64,000 nt of DNA from Mesostigma viride (Eukaryota; Streptophyta; Mesostigmatophyceae; Mesostigmatales; Mesostigmataceae): positions 62,001 to 126,000 of the forward strand of contig RPFO01000080.1 of assembly GCA_009746045.1 (NCBI GenBank), read 5' to 3'. The notes beneath the pieces are model-generated. The model did no database searches. It was not told the origin of the DNA and saw only the letters and a program-made list of their open reading frames with translations. Shown here one piece after another: positions 1-14,300 of this stretch. Position numbers and translations under genes: made by a program. The number at the start of each line of letters is the position of its first letter. Position 1 is the first letter of the stretch.

Positions 1-215
1 GATGATGTCAGCTTGTGTGCTGGCGGACCATGCCTTAAGCAAGCTAGGGCGGCAATGATCCGCAACTGTTTCTTTCCCTCCCTCCCACCCAGGAGGCTTC
101 TTGCTTCCGTGTGCGGACTGACAAACCTTAAGGCCACTGTAAATGCTGCATTTGTGGCAGGGCTCCACTTATTGTATCAATCAAATGCTCGTCTTGCGGG
201 AGTTTAGTGATCTTA

Positions 216-1922
216 ACTCCTAAACGGTCTGGCTGCCGATTTTCCGCCAAAAACTGAGTTACAGCCGATGCATCGACACCTTCTTGGGCGACCAAATGCC
301 GCGAAAAATACTGAGAATTAGGAAAATTTTAGCTGAGAAGATCGAAAGCTGATAATTCTCCTCACAGCATGATACTAGGGTTTGCATACTTCTGACAAAG
401 TTATAGAGGTGTTCTGGCCGGTCAAAGTACAAGGGGTCAGGGTACTTTTTCACGTACAACGTGCATTCCGGAAAACGACGACCTGGCCATGGCGGCTTGC
501 GCCCACGCATGGCATTTACTTTTTCCTTCGAATTTTCTGACCAAAGTCAGGAAATTGATTTTATACGTCCTAAAGATCATACAGGCCAATTTTTTGGTTC
601 GCGGGAATGCCATTTGATAGGTGTCGGCAGCGTTCTTGCTGGAAAAAAACTGCGATCAGGCCGGACGATAGAAACGTTGACAGCAATACCTTTCCGGCGT
701 ACTTTAAAGGATATATCAGTTTCTTTGTACTTTTTATGATGTATTGTAGTCGTAAATGTGCAATGGTGGCCAGAAATCGCCCAATCTAGCGACCATGCTG
801 CACAACTTTGGTGTGCCGCAATGCGCCATTTTGCGGCCACCGCCTGGGCCAAGGTAATGCCAGCCATACCAGGTAAAGCTGAGCTATCGTTTTCTTGTCG
901 ATGTATGACGTTTATGTATACGTTCTAGCTTGTGTAGCACATTCTTTCTTCATTATTCATGCTCTTTCTTGACCATGGCCTGGCCCCTTCCTAAAACACC
1001 ATTCTTAGATGCTTCCCTCAGTCAGTTGACCTGCCATAGTGTGATGGTGCTAAGTTTTAGAGGCTGTATGGGTTTGAATACCTCCATTTGTGTTTGCGAT
1101 ACATTTCCCACACACATATTGCATGAGTGTGAGGCAGTTGGCTGGTCTCTGTGGCATCATCAAGCATGTAACTGGTGAGTAAAAGCTTCCCAGATGCTTT
1201 TTGTAAGCATCTGCCACCAGGTGTGCTGGCCATCACCTGGCAAGCCATAGCAGCTTAGGCCTAGTTTATCCTTGCTAGGGCAAGCTGAAATAGGCTTAAC
1301 ATCACTAGTTTGTTGGTGGCTGCCTCCTAGAATGCATGCCTTGCGCAGGGTATCCGTACCGCGTTACCTACGTGCATGGACAAGGTGGCACCTGCACATA
1401 GGTGCCATGTAAGGGCAGTGTGATGATGCAGTTATGTTTCCCCTTCATTGTGGAAAAAAAATGTATTGTATGGCATGGTTGGTGGCCTTATTAGTAGGTA
1501 GTATGCCCACCCCTACCCCCTTGGTTGCTTTTTACCAACGGTACCCCTTTAGGCTGCACTGGGTGTAACTGCTGGTATATCCAACCAAATGATGACCCCA
1601 ATGGCTCAAACTGTTCAGCAACTAGTTGTTTATCATACCTGAAGTGGTAGGTGCCTAGGTCTTATTACATAATTCAAGATGCACAATCTACCAAGAATGA
1701 AAACTCGCGTCTTGATCCCCCTCACTTTGACGGTACATAGTTTTCTATGGTCAACTCTGCAGATATGTGGGCTTGTGATAGCTCACCCTGAAGGGCAAGT
1801 CATGGACATGCTTGACGGCCCCCAAGGACAGCCCTTGGATGTGGGTAGGCTGGTTGTGGGGTGGTTAACAAAATAGTGAAGTTACAGCCGATGCATCGGC
1901 AGTATTTCTGCTCATTTAGGGG
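216..1922. mobile_element. PIF/Harbinger-like non-autonomous DNA transposon, copy 1
   Basis: 1,707 bp, bounded by terminal inverted repeats (CTCCTAAACGGTCT at the left; AATGAGCAG... on the complementary right end, ending in ATTTAGGGG) and flanked by TTA on both sides (213-215 and 1923-1925). It is about 85-90% similar by eye to 30,636-32,324, in the same orientation. No transposase was recognised; short ORFs inside are not conserved enough to call. A 3-bp TTA duplication is the hallmark of PIF/Harbinger (TWA targets). It sits in gene A's intron downstream of exon 2509-2243. Confidence 0.65.
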
Positions 1923-2242
1923 TTAAAGGTTGTTCATTGGCGCACGCCCTAGAGACCACCCCAGCACAGCATACCAAGTAAACCAAGTGCATTAAGGTTA
2001 AACACAAACCAGTTATTCCCCAATAAGTCCCCTCTTCCTTTCCCCCTGCCGGCCCCACCTGTGCCCCCGAACCATCCAGCCAGAACGTATTTCACGGCAA
2101 ACCTCTTGCAGACCATACACTGCCCACGCGTCGCCTCCGTATGCTCTTGGCGATCACCGAGCCCTCCCTTGTGCATGTACTACTCAATGGTGGAAGTTAA
2201 CCCCACCCTTAAAAAAAAAAAGCGGCTGTTGCGAGATCGTAC

Positions 2243-5200
2243 CTTGCTCTCTGCCAGCGTCAGCGCGTCGTCCATAAGGCGACACATTGGTTTCGGATTC
2301 TGCCGAATCTCCTCATACAGCTGCAGGGCTTGCCGGGGAAAGTACCCTGTCAGGCGGCGCACACCTTGAAGAACATCTAGCAGCTTGCCTCCGCTCTTGA
2401 CGAAAAGGTGACCCGCATAGGTCATCCTCTCCTCCAGTGGGTCGTACAACTTGAAAAAAAGCATGGATCCCTTAGTGGTAGGAACAAGTGTGGCCACACC
2501 TGACTTGGTCTGACAGACAGTACAAATACAGAGCAACATGGTGGGGTGCGGTCGGGGCTTATGATAGAGTCAGCAGTTAACATGAACACCGAGTTCAAGA
2601 CTGCGTCTTGCAGCAACAATATTATTTGATGGATATATGCTAATACCTTGCAGACAACGAAGTAATCCAGACATCGGACGATGTAAATACTTACAGAGCA
2701 TTGAATTCACCTTGAAGTGCACCAAAAAAGCACGAGGGTTGGTGGCGAAGGTCAATGCTATAGCCTTGTCACGGAACACACAGGTTACTCAGTCACTAGT
2801 GGATAACTTAAGTGGATACCCCGCAAAACGGAAATTGCCCTTCTATGCCCCACCTCCCCTCCCCTCTCACACATTTCAAATCTTCCAACTCTCCCAGATC
2901 TTCCAACCCAACCCACCCTGGCAGCTGTAACTTCCCGGATAAGGAGTGTGTTAGATGCAAAAGAGAAGCCACCAACTATACAACATCCACATCAAATATC
3001 TACAAATAAGTCGCTGTTCTCTAAATGTCGATCTGCAAACTCAGATGGAAAAATGGCCATTACACCTAGGGTACTCAGCTTGACATGATACCATATTCGA
3101 GGCCACTGCGGCTTTAAATCGGGGTAATGCGCCCATTTTTCTGACCAGGTTTGTGAGGGCTGTCCCCAGGGGTTTTTCATTGGTGGGAAATATCCTACCC
3201 GGTCCCAACACAAAGTCTGATTCCGCGATTGACGCCCTGAGGCTTACCAAGAGCAGGTCGAGCGTTGCTGGTTGCTCAGGGATGGCGTCCGCCAAGATGG
3301 TCGCCTGAGGCAAGAGGGATGAGTTGTCACAAATGCCAAGCAACAGTCAGACCACCAACGACGCTGATTTTTGTAAGTGACGCAATGAAGTAACTTCACC
3401 AAACATGATTTGCAATAATAGAATGAAGTTAGACACGTAATGCGTCGATCCCCCTTGTTCACAACACGTTTAAGATTTTGTTTAAGCACATCTAGCGTGC
3501 CTTGGACCCCTTATCTTACCTAGAACTATAGAATCTGACCCATTCAGGGTGGGTGGACTGGGAGGCAGCAACAAGTACAAGGCGCTTCCCTTGCTAAGAA
3601 CTCCTGGTTGGGAATCATTCTGCCTGAGCCAGCTGTTGCAGCTGACTCAGACCTCTGACAGCATAAACTATCGTTTTAGATTACTTATAAGCTACACAGC
3701 AACCATGCTCAGCTCAGCTCAGTTTGCTGGCCCAGATAACACGAGAGACATCTCAGACGTGTTATCCATAACTCAGCATTCCTGTATTCCAAACATGGTT
3801 AAATAGGAAAAGAACAAAGGCCTGACCATTTCCCAACTTCTCACTCACATTTCCATCAATCACTTGCTACTCATGCAAAGGGGCATCGCTGTTACATATT
3901 GAACAACCAACTTGCCGGAAATCCAGTTCCCCATTTGCGATCCCATCGGCAGTGATCGACCACCAAGTACTTATGAGAAAACCCTGATTCAGTGTTGAAG
4001 GCAACCAGAAGAGGGTTTTCGATGAAAGGGTGGATTGGCCTGGCAGCGGGCAAGGCCACTAGTCTTGTCTGCGAAGAGTTAATTAACTTTCTTGACAGGG
4101 CATCTTGACAGAGCTCAGCGGCTGAAGACGTGGCAGATGAAATGGACACAACACCCGCCCCCCCATCTGTGTCCGTCCAAGCCTTCTTTTTCCACACTGA
4201 AAGAGATCCTTCCCCAAGCCCCCACATCCATCAACCCGGATGTAAAATATACCTGCATTTGGTTGGCACATATTGCAGATACCCACCAGTGGCTTGTTGT
4301 CACCGGGGCTGTAACACTGGTGGGGACGGTAGCTTCCGTTCTGCCGCCGGGCAAACGTCCAGTAGTGCTGCTCGTCCTCCGGCACGCCCCACGTTGCCGC
4401 CACCTGTCACAGCCACAGCCGCAGGATCCCCGCATGGCAAGACAAAAGATATTGCATGGAATATGATGGAAATAGAACCGCGCCGTTCCTGTGAAAGCAG
4501 TTCAAGGGGGTGTCCAAGTGACTCCAGACACAAGAAATAAGTATGGCCCCACAAGACCCAAGCACAGAAAGGAACTCGGCGAAACATGAAAAGCGAAAAA
4601 AGGAACCTAGCAAAGAATGAGACCAGACTTGATGACAGGCGTCCTGTCTAATGCGCTCTTCCACGCAGCACCCCATGCTGCATTGCTCCTTTCCTCCGGT
4701 GCATGCCTTCCTCTGTGCATGTGAAGAGCAGTGTCGTAATGCCTTTTCGAGCGTTTTCAATCAGCAATGGCAGAAAATAAAGGCCACTCACCTCCCTCCG
4801 AAGCTCGCTGAGCGGGTTCGTCTTTGCCACACGGTAGACCTTCACCTGGTCAAAGTCCACCAGGTCGAAGTGGCAGTTCGTGCCAATCTGGGCGCGCAGG
4901 TGTTCATGGGTGGCCACCTGCAGCGAAGCGTTGCAATGCACAAACATCTGAGTGTGAGAGATGGTGCACACATCTGGTGTGACAGCACACACATCTGGTG
5001 TGAGAGATGCTGAAACAAATCGGTGCTCGAGTTGTATACATGCAACAAGAGGGCGTGCCGATATGAGGTTACGTGGCAAGCAGCTACCGCAGCAGCCTTA
5101 GGACATGACATACCATAAGCAGCAGTGGAGTGTAAGGTAGTGCGGTAACTGAGTACTGTCGTACCTACTTCAAGCATCATCGGACACTTGGTAGGGGCTG

Positions 5201-8200
5201 TGATTTCATGGTTGTTTGAGTGCTTACCGCGCTGCTAGTGGACATGCGCATCGCTAAATTCTGTCAAAGGTCGTTGGCCAAGTGCATAGCCTTGTGCTTG
5301 CTTTGTTTGCTAATCGCTGACTTTACTGATCTTTCCATAGCTCTCATGTCCAGTTTTTATAATTTACCGTTGCATTGTGTGCAGCTAATCACTACACGAT
5401 GGCAATCATGCCATGGTTTGACTGCATATACGGCACTAACTGTCTACAATATACACACCGCATATACGGCAAGTATATGCGACTGTATATACGGCACCAC
5501 ATTGTATACACAACAAGTGTCATATGGCTGATGCTAAGGGCCAGCTTAACTTAAAGAACGCGATGCATGTCGCCAAGATTGATCCAAGAGGCCAGTGGCA
5601 TCAGCTGGGCAACATGGGCCACTGGACGAACCATATGCCCACCGCTCATGTTTCCAGGGGCATCAAGCAACGATGTAATATGGGTGAATGTTCAGTCAGG
5701 GGTCAGCAAGACCTCTACATTATGACCATGGGACGCACAGGGAGTCAGTGAACCAAGAAGGGTTTTACATCCCAGGGTCTGACAACTACTCCTCTGGCAA
5801 TCAGAGGTAAATCAAATAACATGTTTTTAACCCGTTGTTGAGCCTTTGCAGCACGCTGATTTGACTACATTAACATACTTTAACGCATCACGTCGACAGC
5901 TCAGCAGATCCATGCACTGCTTCGCCCTACTGCTTATTCGTGCATGCACCCACCCTCACGATGATGTGCGTGTCCCCCACCGCCGCGTCATGTAGCTTCG
6001 GACGTTCGCGTGCCAGCCGTTCCTGCAAGCACACACAGCGTGTTGTGTGGCGGGTATATTATGTAGCGGGTTTATAGGGTTACACGAAAGGCTTATAATG
6101 TCAAAGGAAATGCAGGCAAGCAACAGTGGCTGATTTCTGCCACAGATCCAGGATCGTGATATGGCTACCACCTGTGCTAAGTAGAATAAAAAACTGTACC
6201 ACAGGTCGAATAAGTAATGGGGGGTTATTTCTAAAAGATCCCATATTAGCCTTATGTTTAAGTATTTGCTTATTGTCGTTAGGGGGTATTCCACCTTTTG
6301 GTGATTCTCTTTATCTGCAACATATCACCCACCAATAAGGATGAGAATGTTGATGATGTGAAATTTCCAAACTGGGACATCGGCAAGCCAGACTGTGTTG
6401 CAAGAAGTCGCGATCACAGAGCTCCCTATATGCCGGGGCGAGGCATGCGATATGCATATGGGCATCTTAGAGGCAACAAGAGAAATGCCCTGATTCCAAG
6501 ACGTTTATTGGTCTGCAACATGATAAAGAGCTCTAGTCAAAAGCCAAGAGCTCAACCTGCGGCCAATCATATAGCTGCAACGGCTTACAAGTATCTTATG
6601 ACCAGATATAAGCATGTGATACAAGTACTGGGGCATGATGCAGACAATCTTTGTCTGTTGTTAGCTTTTGTGTAATTATTTTTCTCATGCAATTAGCACA
6701 GTACTCCGTGGCATACCTCTGCGCATGACATGCAAGTACTTCCTTACTTGTTCTTGTCTGTCCCTGACATTCGCTCTGCGTAGAACGCATGTTCATACAA
6801 TGGGATATAATCGTAAAGGTGTACTGTAAGGCTCCCATGAGACTCCGAGAGCCATGGGGCCTGAATGCCGCAGCTTTCATGGCACCGAACTTCGTCGTAC
6901 CGTAGTATCATATTAGGGCCTGCTCCATGCATTGACTGTGCCCAGCAATTCGTAGCCACCACCCCTTTTGTCACCTACCTGCACATGGGGTGCCAAGTCC
7001 TCCCTGCTCACAGGGCACATGATATACTGCTTGTCGCTCTTGCGCACGTACACCAGCATGCGCACCGTGGAGGCCTGTAAGATGTGGAGGAGGGGGGGGG
7101 GGATCATGCCAGCAGAGAAACACGGACAAACTTGTGGTGAAAGTGAACAAAACTAGCTGCAGTCATCCAAGCATGAAGGTGTTGTGTGATGCAATGGATG
7201 GTGTATCACCAATCACCCTATTTCCTGGCACTAATTAACCAATGCCTGTGGGTCTCTGTACCTCATCCATCTGTTGTGGCTGCAACCTTACTATCCTTGT
7301 AACATTCATGAAACCACCGAGAGGGAAACAAAGCAATGGAAATCTGCCGATCTGCCGATCAGTAGGTACTTCAGTTCTCACGGGATTCAGCCGAGAATTC
7401 GTTTAAACATCAGAAACCACGACCGCGGCAACTTGGAAGTTAAGGGTGAAGAAAAAGTCTCTTCCACAAATTATCACCTAGAATGTTAAGCCAGGGATGC
7501 AGGGCATGGACAGGGCGAGGGCATACGGAGTTGCTAGAGCATACACATCAGTTGCAGCATTCTTACCTGCACAGGCTGAGAAGAGATGGGCACAGAGCTC
7601 TGCAGCAGGACAGTCAGCCATACACAAGGACATCGCTGCTAGCAGCCGCGCTACAAGATGCACCGGCTTTAGGTGAATAGGGCACTGGCTGTACAGACAT
7701 ACTGGTGTTGAGAAAACCAACAACATAAAAAAGACAAGATAAAGCGGATGTGGGGTCTATCCCTCTGAACCAGATACTATACTATTAACAGAGCCCCCCA
7801 CTTGATAGTACTGCCAGAACACCAGGGCCAGCTAAGATCTGAATGCAGTCAAGGAAAACAGCAATCCTGGGCAGGGCAGGCCATGCACCTCAGGTTGTCC
7901 GCCGTACTGCTCCTCAATGGCCGCAACGGCGGGCTCCTTGGTAACCCGCTCGTCATCAAACTTGAACCACTGATTGCCCAGGTTCGGCCGAATGAACACA
8001 GCACAGCCTTTCTTCCATTCTTGGACGGTAACGCTGACAGACATCATCAGTGCACAAGGACAATCGAAAGCAGGCACATATGCATGCACGGATATCAGGC
8101 ATTGCAGTTGCTGCGAACAGTAGCCCTTGCTTGCCTGGCCGAGGGGAGCCGCAGATAGTACATAAGCTGTCTCCAATTCCATGCAAAAATGAGAGCTAAA

Positions 8201-8302
8201 TTGGTTTGTTAAGGCAGATATGATGCTCCATTGAGACATCGGTTAAATTTTCTTAGGGGCAAAGTCTTCCTCTCCCTCTCCCTCTCCTTCTCCCTGTCCC
8301 TC

Positions 8303-8337
<35 letters not shown>

Positions 8338-11300
8338 CTCCCTCTCCCTCTCCTCTCCCTCTCCCTCTCCCTCTCCCTCTCCCTCTCCCTCTCCGTCTCC
8401 GTCTCCCTCTCCCTCTCCCTCTCCCTCTCCCTCTCCCTCTCCCTCTCCCTCTCCCTCTCCCTCTCCCTCTCCCTCTCCCTCTCCCTCTCCCTGTCCCTCT
8501 CCCTGTCCCTCTCCCTCTCCCTCTCCCTCTCCTTCTCCCTGTCCCTCTCCCTGTCCCTCTCCCTGTCCCTCTCCCTGTCCCTCTCCCTGTCCCTGTCCCT
8601 CTCCCTGTCCCTCTCCCTCTCCCTCTCCCTCTCCCTCTCCCTCTCCCTCTCCCTCTCCCTCTCCCTCTCCCTCTCCCTCTCCCTCTCCCTCTCCCTCTCC
8701 CTCTCCCTCTCCCTCTCCCTCTCCCTCTCCCCTCCCTCTCCCTCTCCCTCTCCCTCTCCCTCTCCCTCTCCCTCTCCCTCTCCCTCTCCCTCTCCCTCTC
8801 CCTCTCCCTCTCCCTCTCCCTCTCCCTCTCCCTCTCCCTCTCCCTCTCCCTCTCCCTCTCTCTCTCCCTCTCTCTCTGCTTTTGTCTTGTTGACCCCTGT
8901 ATGTAAAGAAAAAAGCTGAGCTGAACACGAAACACAGTATCAGTCTCCTCACTGTGGATGCATGCCCAGCCTCCCTAGTGGTTTGGTAGATAAGATCGCT
9001 GTGTCGCAATACACAGTGCCAGTGTATGCAGAAGATAATGCCCACCACCGTCCCAAAAGCAGGAATGCTTTAGAATTCTCAATGGTAACTCTCATCATCC
9101 TGTCACCTGCTTCAATGTCTGTGCAGCCAGTGCAGATTGCAGGTTCAACATGGTCACTGTCATTAAAAAAGAGTATTGCGGCACTTCCAACTCACCGGAG
9201 CAGCTCACATAGATTCCAGACCCATGAGTTTCAACATAATGCCCCTAAACTTATTAACAATTACCTATCAATAATCTTTATATAGTAGTAGGTATCACTG
9301 CTAACTATGCACGGGCACCACACCTGTGCAGCTCGTACAGGTTGCGCACGCTGGCATCCGCGTCCTTGGTCAGGTACTTGCGTCCGTCAACGTCCAGGTC
9401 AAGCTCCAGGGGAAACTCGTAGCGGTCCTCAGCCTGGCGCTTGGTGGTTGCAGGAAAACAGGTGACAGGTTAAACATGTGTCTTACCATTGTTAAGTATC
9501 TTACCATCCGGATCGACTGTATGCTACCATTGCCATGTCAATACCCAGCCTCAGACAAATGATGAAGTCGTCGTGCAAGGATGCCATTACCAAAGGTTGC
9601 CCGACCAAAGCATTTCTGTTGGCCTTTCGACGAAGAGAATTATGGCAAAGATTAATTGAATATTCGACAACCGTTGCCTCGCATTGCCTTTTCATCTCAA
9701 AGCTATAGTAATGGAATCACGCTCATGCTTCTAAATACAGCAACCTGTAGTTCTAGCATGGCCGATGACATTGTGAACAAAAGCTGGTTGCAACATAGCA
9801 GTAGATCGCTGCCACGGTAGCAGGTCGTTGATATGTGCTGGGCATGGCAGGGTGGACTACAATCTATGTAAACTTGGATCCTTACCTGTCATGGTGAGCC
9901 CGCCAAGAAGTAAGTCAGACATAGAAAGCCAGTAGATTACTGTGGCCATTTTCGTTTGGGTGGAGGAGAAGCTACGACAAGCCAAGTTCGACACCAAAAG
10001 ACATTACTAAACTCCAGTGGTGATTTCCAACCAAGATACTGCGGGGTTTCCGTTGCAACCCTCACACTGTAGCTGCGGCCCTCTCCGAGCCATCCATCCA
10101 CATTGATAGGTAGGTTCGAGTGGCTGACAGGAAAACAATAAACTCTCTCCCATGCTCGTGCACACTTGCCTTATCCTGAGCATCCGACCCAGAGGTCGAC
10201 TTGGGCCTTGGTTTCAAATGAAGCACCAGCACTGGGGGAAGGTCCTTGAAAAAGATGCGCTCTTTCTCGGCCTGGCAACATTTGCCCATAGGCGACAGAA
10301 GCATAGGCAGTGGCTCGTGACAGCAGGCAGCATGGACACACCATGCGTGCTCGTGAGCAGGGAAGATTTACATGGGTCTCGAGCATCACCATGGAGCTGA
10401 GCCCAAAGCCCTGTGTGCATGGGTAGCTTCCCATCCCTCCCCCCCCCCATTCTCCAAGTACTAGGCTACTTTGTACTAGAGAGAACTACAACGTAGAGAG
10501 AGCACAAGTAGGGATGCGACATTGTTAAGGCAATTTCTGCTTTGAGCAGAGCTACTGATCACATGACAGTTTCGAGGAATCCACCGAGATAGTGGCAGGA
10601 GCTGGGGAAAGGGACATTAAGACAGCAAGAGGGGGGGAGGGAATAAAAAGTATTATTGCAGACAGCCTGCCATTGTTGTCAGAAAGTGACAAACGTGAAA
10701 ACACCTGCCATGGGCATCAAAGAACATGGAGTGCATTTCAATGGTGAAAACACAGCGCTGCGTCATACACTGTACGCAGACTACGCATCCAGTTACATGC
10801 ATGCAGCTTCTTTCACTTTCTAGATTTTTTTTCAATTATTCTTTTGAATGAATTGATTGCTCTCTGCCCATACACTTGTATGGAGGTGCTGACCACACAT
10901 CTCTGCCCACGGCAGGGCAACACCGTAGAAACGGACCACCCTCACTCACACCAAAACCATGGGCCAAGCAGCTGCATAAATCCAGTGGATGCAAAGCTGA
11001 TTTGCTGGAGTCATGTTAAAATGATACCATTCATTGTCCGTTGCATAAGCTTGGTCCATACGCCTCCACCATTACAAACTACCCACCTGGGACCCAGGGC
11101 TTCCAGCTGCCTCAGTGCATTCCACCAGCGCCTCTGTGGTGTACTTGTCCAGGGATGCGTAGAGATCCTTACAACCATGGACGTCCAGCTGCAGGGTGTG
11201 AAATCGCTCGGTGGAGCTGCCAGCATTATCCAGGTCCACGCAACTGCTACGCTTGCACAACTGGCCTGCGAAGAGCCTCCTGGTGGTCCCTTCCAGCATC

Positions 11301-14300
11301 GTGCCCTGTCATACACGCCGAAGCCAAACACAAGAGCATGTGCGGTTAGAGCCTCGTGGAATTCACAATTCCAGGGCACACATGCATACAAATACTGTCA
11401 GGTTTAACATCCACAATTCAGGGTAGCGCTTTGCACCACAACCCCCCCGCAGCACTTGGCAAGAGCCCACAGCGACCTTAGCCTTGGCATGACTGACAGG
11501 AAATCATCGCCTCCTTCATTCTTGCGTGCACGCTAACCACGAGCAAACACTAGCTGGTGTGGTTAAAAGCAATTGCAAGGGATAACATTTAAAACAAAAA
11601 ATGTAATAATAACTATACCTTAATCTTTTCCTCCAGTTTTTGATACAGGGTGAGACTCAAGGGGGGCTGCTGCTGCGTCGTCTGACCACCGCGCAACCCG
11701 AGGTACTTAAGCAGGTCCGCAGCATCCGCGCTGCCGTCCTTGAACTGCATGTGGCAGAACAGGTGCTGCATCTCCAGCGTGACACAGCTCACCTCACTCT
11801 CCACCTCGGTGATGCGTGTGCGGTACACCGCCTGCGTGCAAATGTGCATGCATGGATTGAGGCTCTTATATGGCAATGGGAGCTGTTGTGTGGGAGGAAA
11901 CCTAACAACATGGCTGCGATTGCCATTAAGTGCGGACAACAACTTTAAAAGGAAGAAAACAGAATTGCAAAAATGAGGTTTGCAAAATGAGGTTCAGAAG
12001 AGTGGCCAAAAGATACGAATAGCAAAAATCAAGGATGAAGTGCCATCCTGCAACCAAACAGCCACCAAAATTATGGCAACATGGCACCTACGTTGTAAAG
12101 AAATGCTTGTGAGCATTAAATGCTCTGTCCAAACGGGCAAAATGTGAAGAGAAAACTTGGACTGCGAGACTTTCGATCTTTCTGTAAGCCAACCAAGAAA
12201 GCCAGCATGACTAACTGTCCCTGTTACTTAATGATAAGCCTAACAGAAACGGCTCTAACTAGCTAGAGATACCCAAACGTTAGCGGCATGAGTAGGGCCA
12301 TTCACCCATATTCCTCATTTGAAGCGAGCTTTGGAGAATAACATAAAAAAGTATTACAGAAAAATCATATTATACATATTAGTATATTAGTAGTACTAAA
12401 TGATATAAGATCATACTATCTTTACATGAATTGCAGCAAGCTCCCCATGGTTGTGAGCAGTCCGTCACAATGGCTTTTCTAAGCACATTTCATGCATGAA
12501 AGTAATTCGCACGTACAGAATAATGCCATGAACACCACTTTGCTGCGCAAGTGCTAAATGCGACAGCACTTACACGTCATTGAGCACTTACACGTCGGAA
12601 GTATGGGATGTGGTAGAGCGTCTGCAGCATGTGTTTGGCCACCTGCATGGCGCCTTGCGCCTTGAGGCCCACATATCCCGTCTCCTTCTTCGAGTCATAA
12701 CTGGCAGATTATCCAATTCATCCGGCCGGGGGCAAACATGTAGCGAGCTTGCCAGCGGGGGATAAAAAAAGACCAGGTCAAGGGCAATGCTGACCAAGGA
12801 AATGAAATGCCATTGAAGACATGCCGCGATAACTTGCACAGCAATCGCCAGAATCGGGCTGGAAGGTGTATAGCCCCCTGGGCTCCCTTGGGCTTTAGAT
12901 CCAGCAACTTCCACATCTACAGACGATACAGGCATGGTGTTGTGCCCAGGGGGGTCGCTTATTACACTGCTTAACATTGTCCCTAGCATTTCCCGTTATA
13001 TGAAGCCACCAACCTTATCTAGGTAGAACTTTGAGGTACCAAACACTTTCACAGAAACCCTGATTCAGCAAATCTGCTTGCTGCATAGTGAGCAAGCACT
13101 CAAGGAAACAGCTGCCTTGATGAAGGTAACTGTTGTTTCGTTTCATTTTAACGTAGCTGTCATACGGCATAGAGGGGGGGGAGGAAAGGAGCATGTAACA
13201 TATGACTAATTGAATTAATCTCAACTACGCATGCTCCCAATCGGCGTCTGACAGACAGCAAAGTTGGACATGCCTTCAAGCCCAGTTTACAACAGGGGAC
13301 AAAGTTGTGATGGGTGCCCATATGATGTAGTTTCTGTAAAGGAAAAGCCCCACGCTTGGGTGCATGCGGTGAATGGTATGGGCATTGCAACGCAACATTC
13401 CCCAATCCCTGCGGCCTGCGCTGCCCTATATGCAAGTGCAACTTCCCAAATGGAACACAAGTCACAGAACCATCCGTAGTCCCAACAAAAATGAAAGGGA
13501 CACCATGAGCGATTAGTGTTGGGGAAACAACCTGGCGAATGCTGCCCCTTACCAGGATCTACGTTACACCCGTCTAACAGAGAAGAATCATATGCCAGAA
13601 TGAGAGTATCGCCTACTTGTCTGGGCCCGGATCCAAATGAGACGTTAAAAATGCCAGACAGACGATGTGCGAGGATACAGGAGCGGTGCTGTGGCCTGCC
13701 ACTGGCAGCTTAGGAGAGAGGCAGTGATGACAATGGTATCGTCCTTAAGGAAGCCATCCTCCCGTATGTGCTTCAGCGACGCGAATTCCCAGCCCCAGGA
13801 CCAGTCAGTCTTGGTATATTTACTGGTGCCCTCTGTACACAAGAGCCACCGTCGAGTGCAGAGCCCACTAGTGTGGTGGCTATCGGTGTTTATATTGTTG
13901 CTGCATGTCATATTCGTCATTAATGCAATGTTACCACCCCACGACCAACCCTAATATTGCTCATTTTCGCATCCATAAAAAACGTCGTTCAATAAGGGGA
14001 AGATAGAGTCCGAACCTTACTGAGGGCTTGGCCTTGATGTTTCCCGACAGCTGGCTTGTGCCTAGTTGCTATTCAGGGTAGCCCTCAGATTGAAGTTACT
14101 CTAGTTATTGCTCCTGATGTCAACCGCTGCACTACCGATTCATCTGCCATTACTGTAAAGGACAGCTAGTTGGAAGAGGATTATATTCCTATGATGACAT
14201 CTGCTGCAGGGATGGGGCATGGGTACGGATGGCTTTTGAATCTATGTTTGTCATCAAATGAGATTAACAACAGTACTCCAGGACATGCCCTCCCGCACGG

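Noticed and set aside
213-1925. Protein-coding content in the 1.7 kb Harbinger-like element
   Set aside because: The similar short ORFs in both copies start and end differently, lack a DDE motif, and are best explained by nucleotide similarity.
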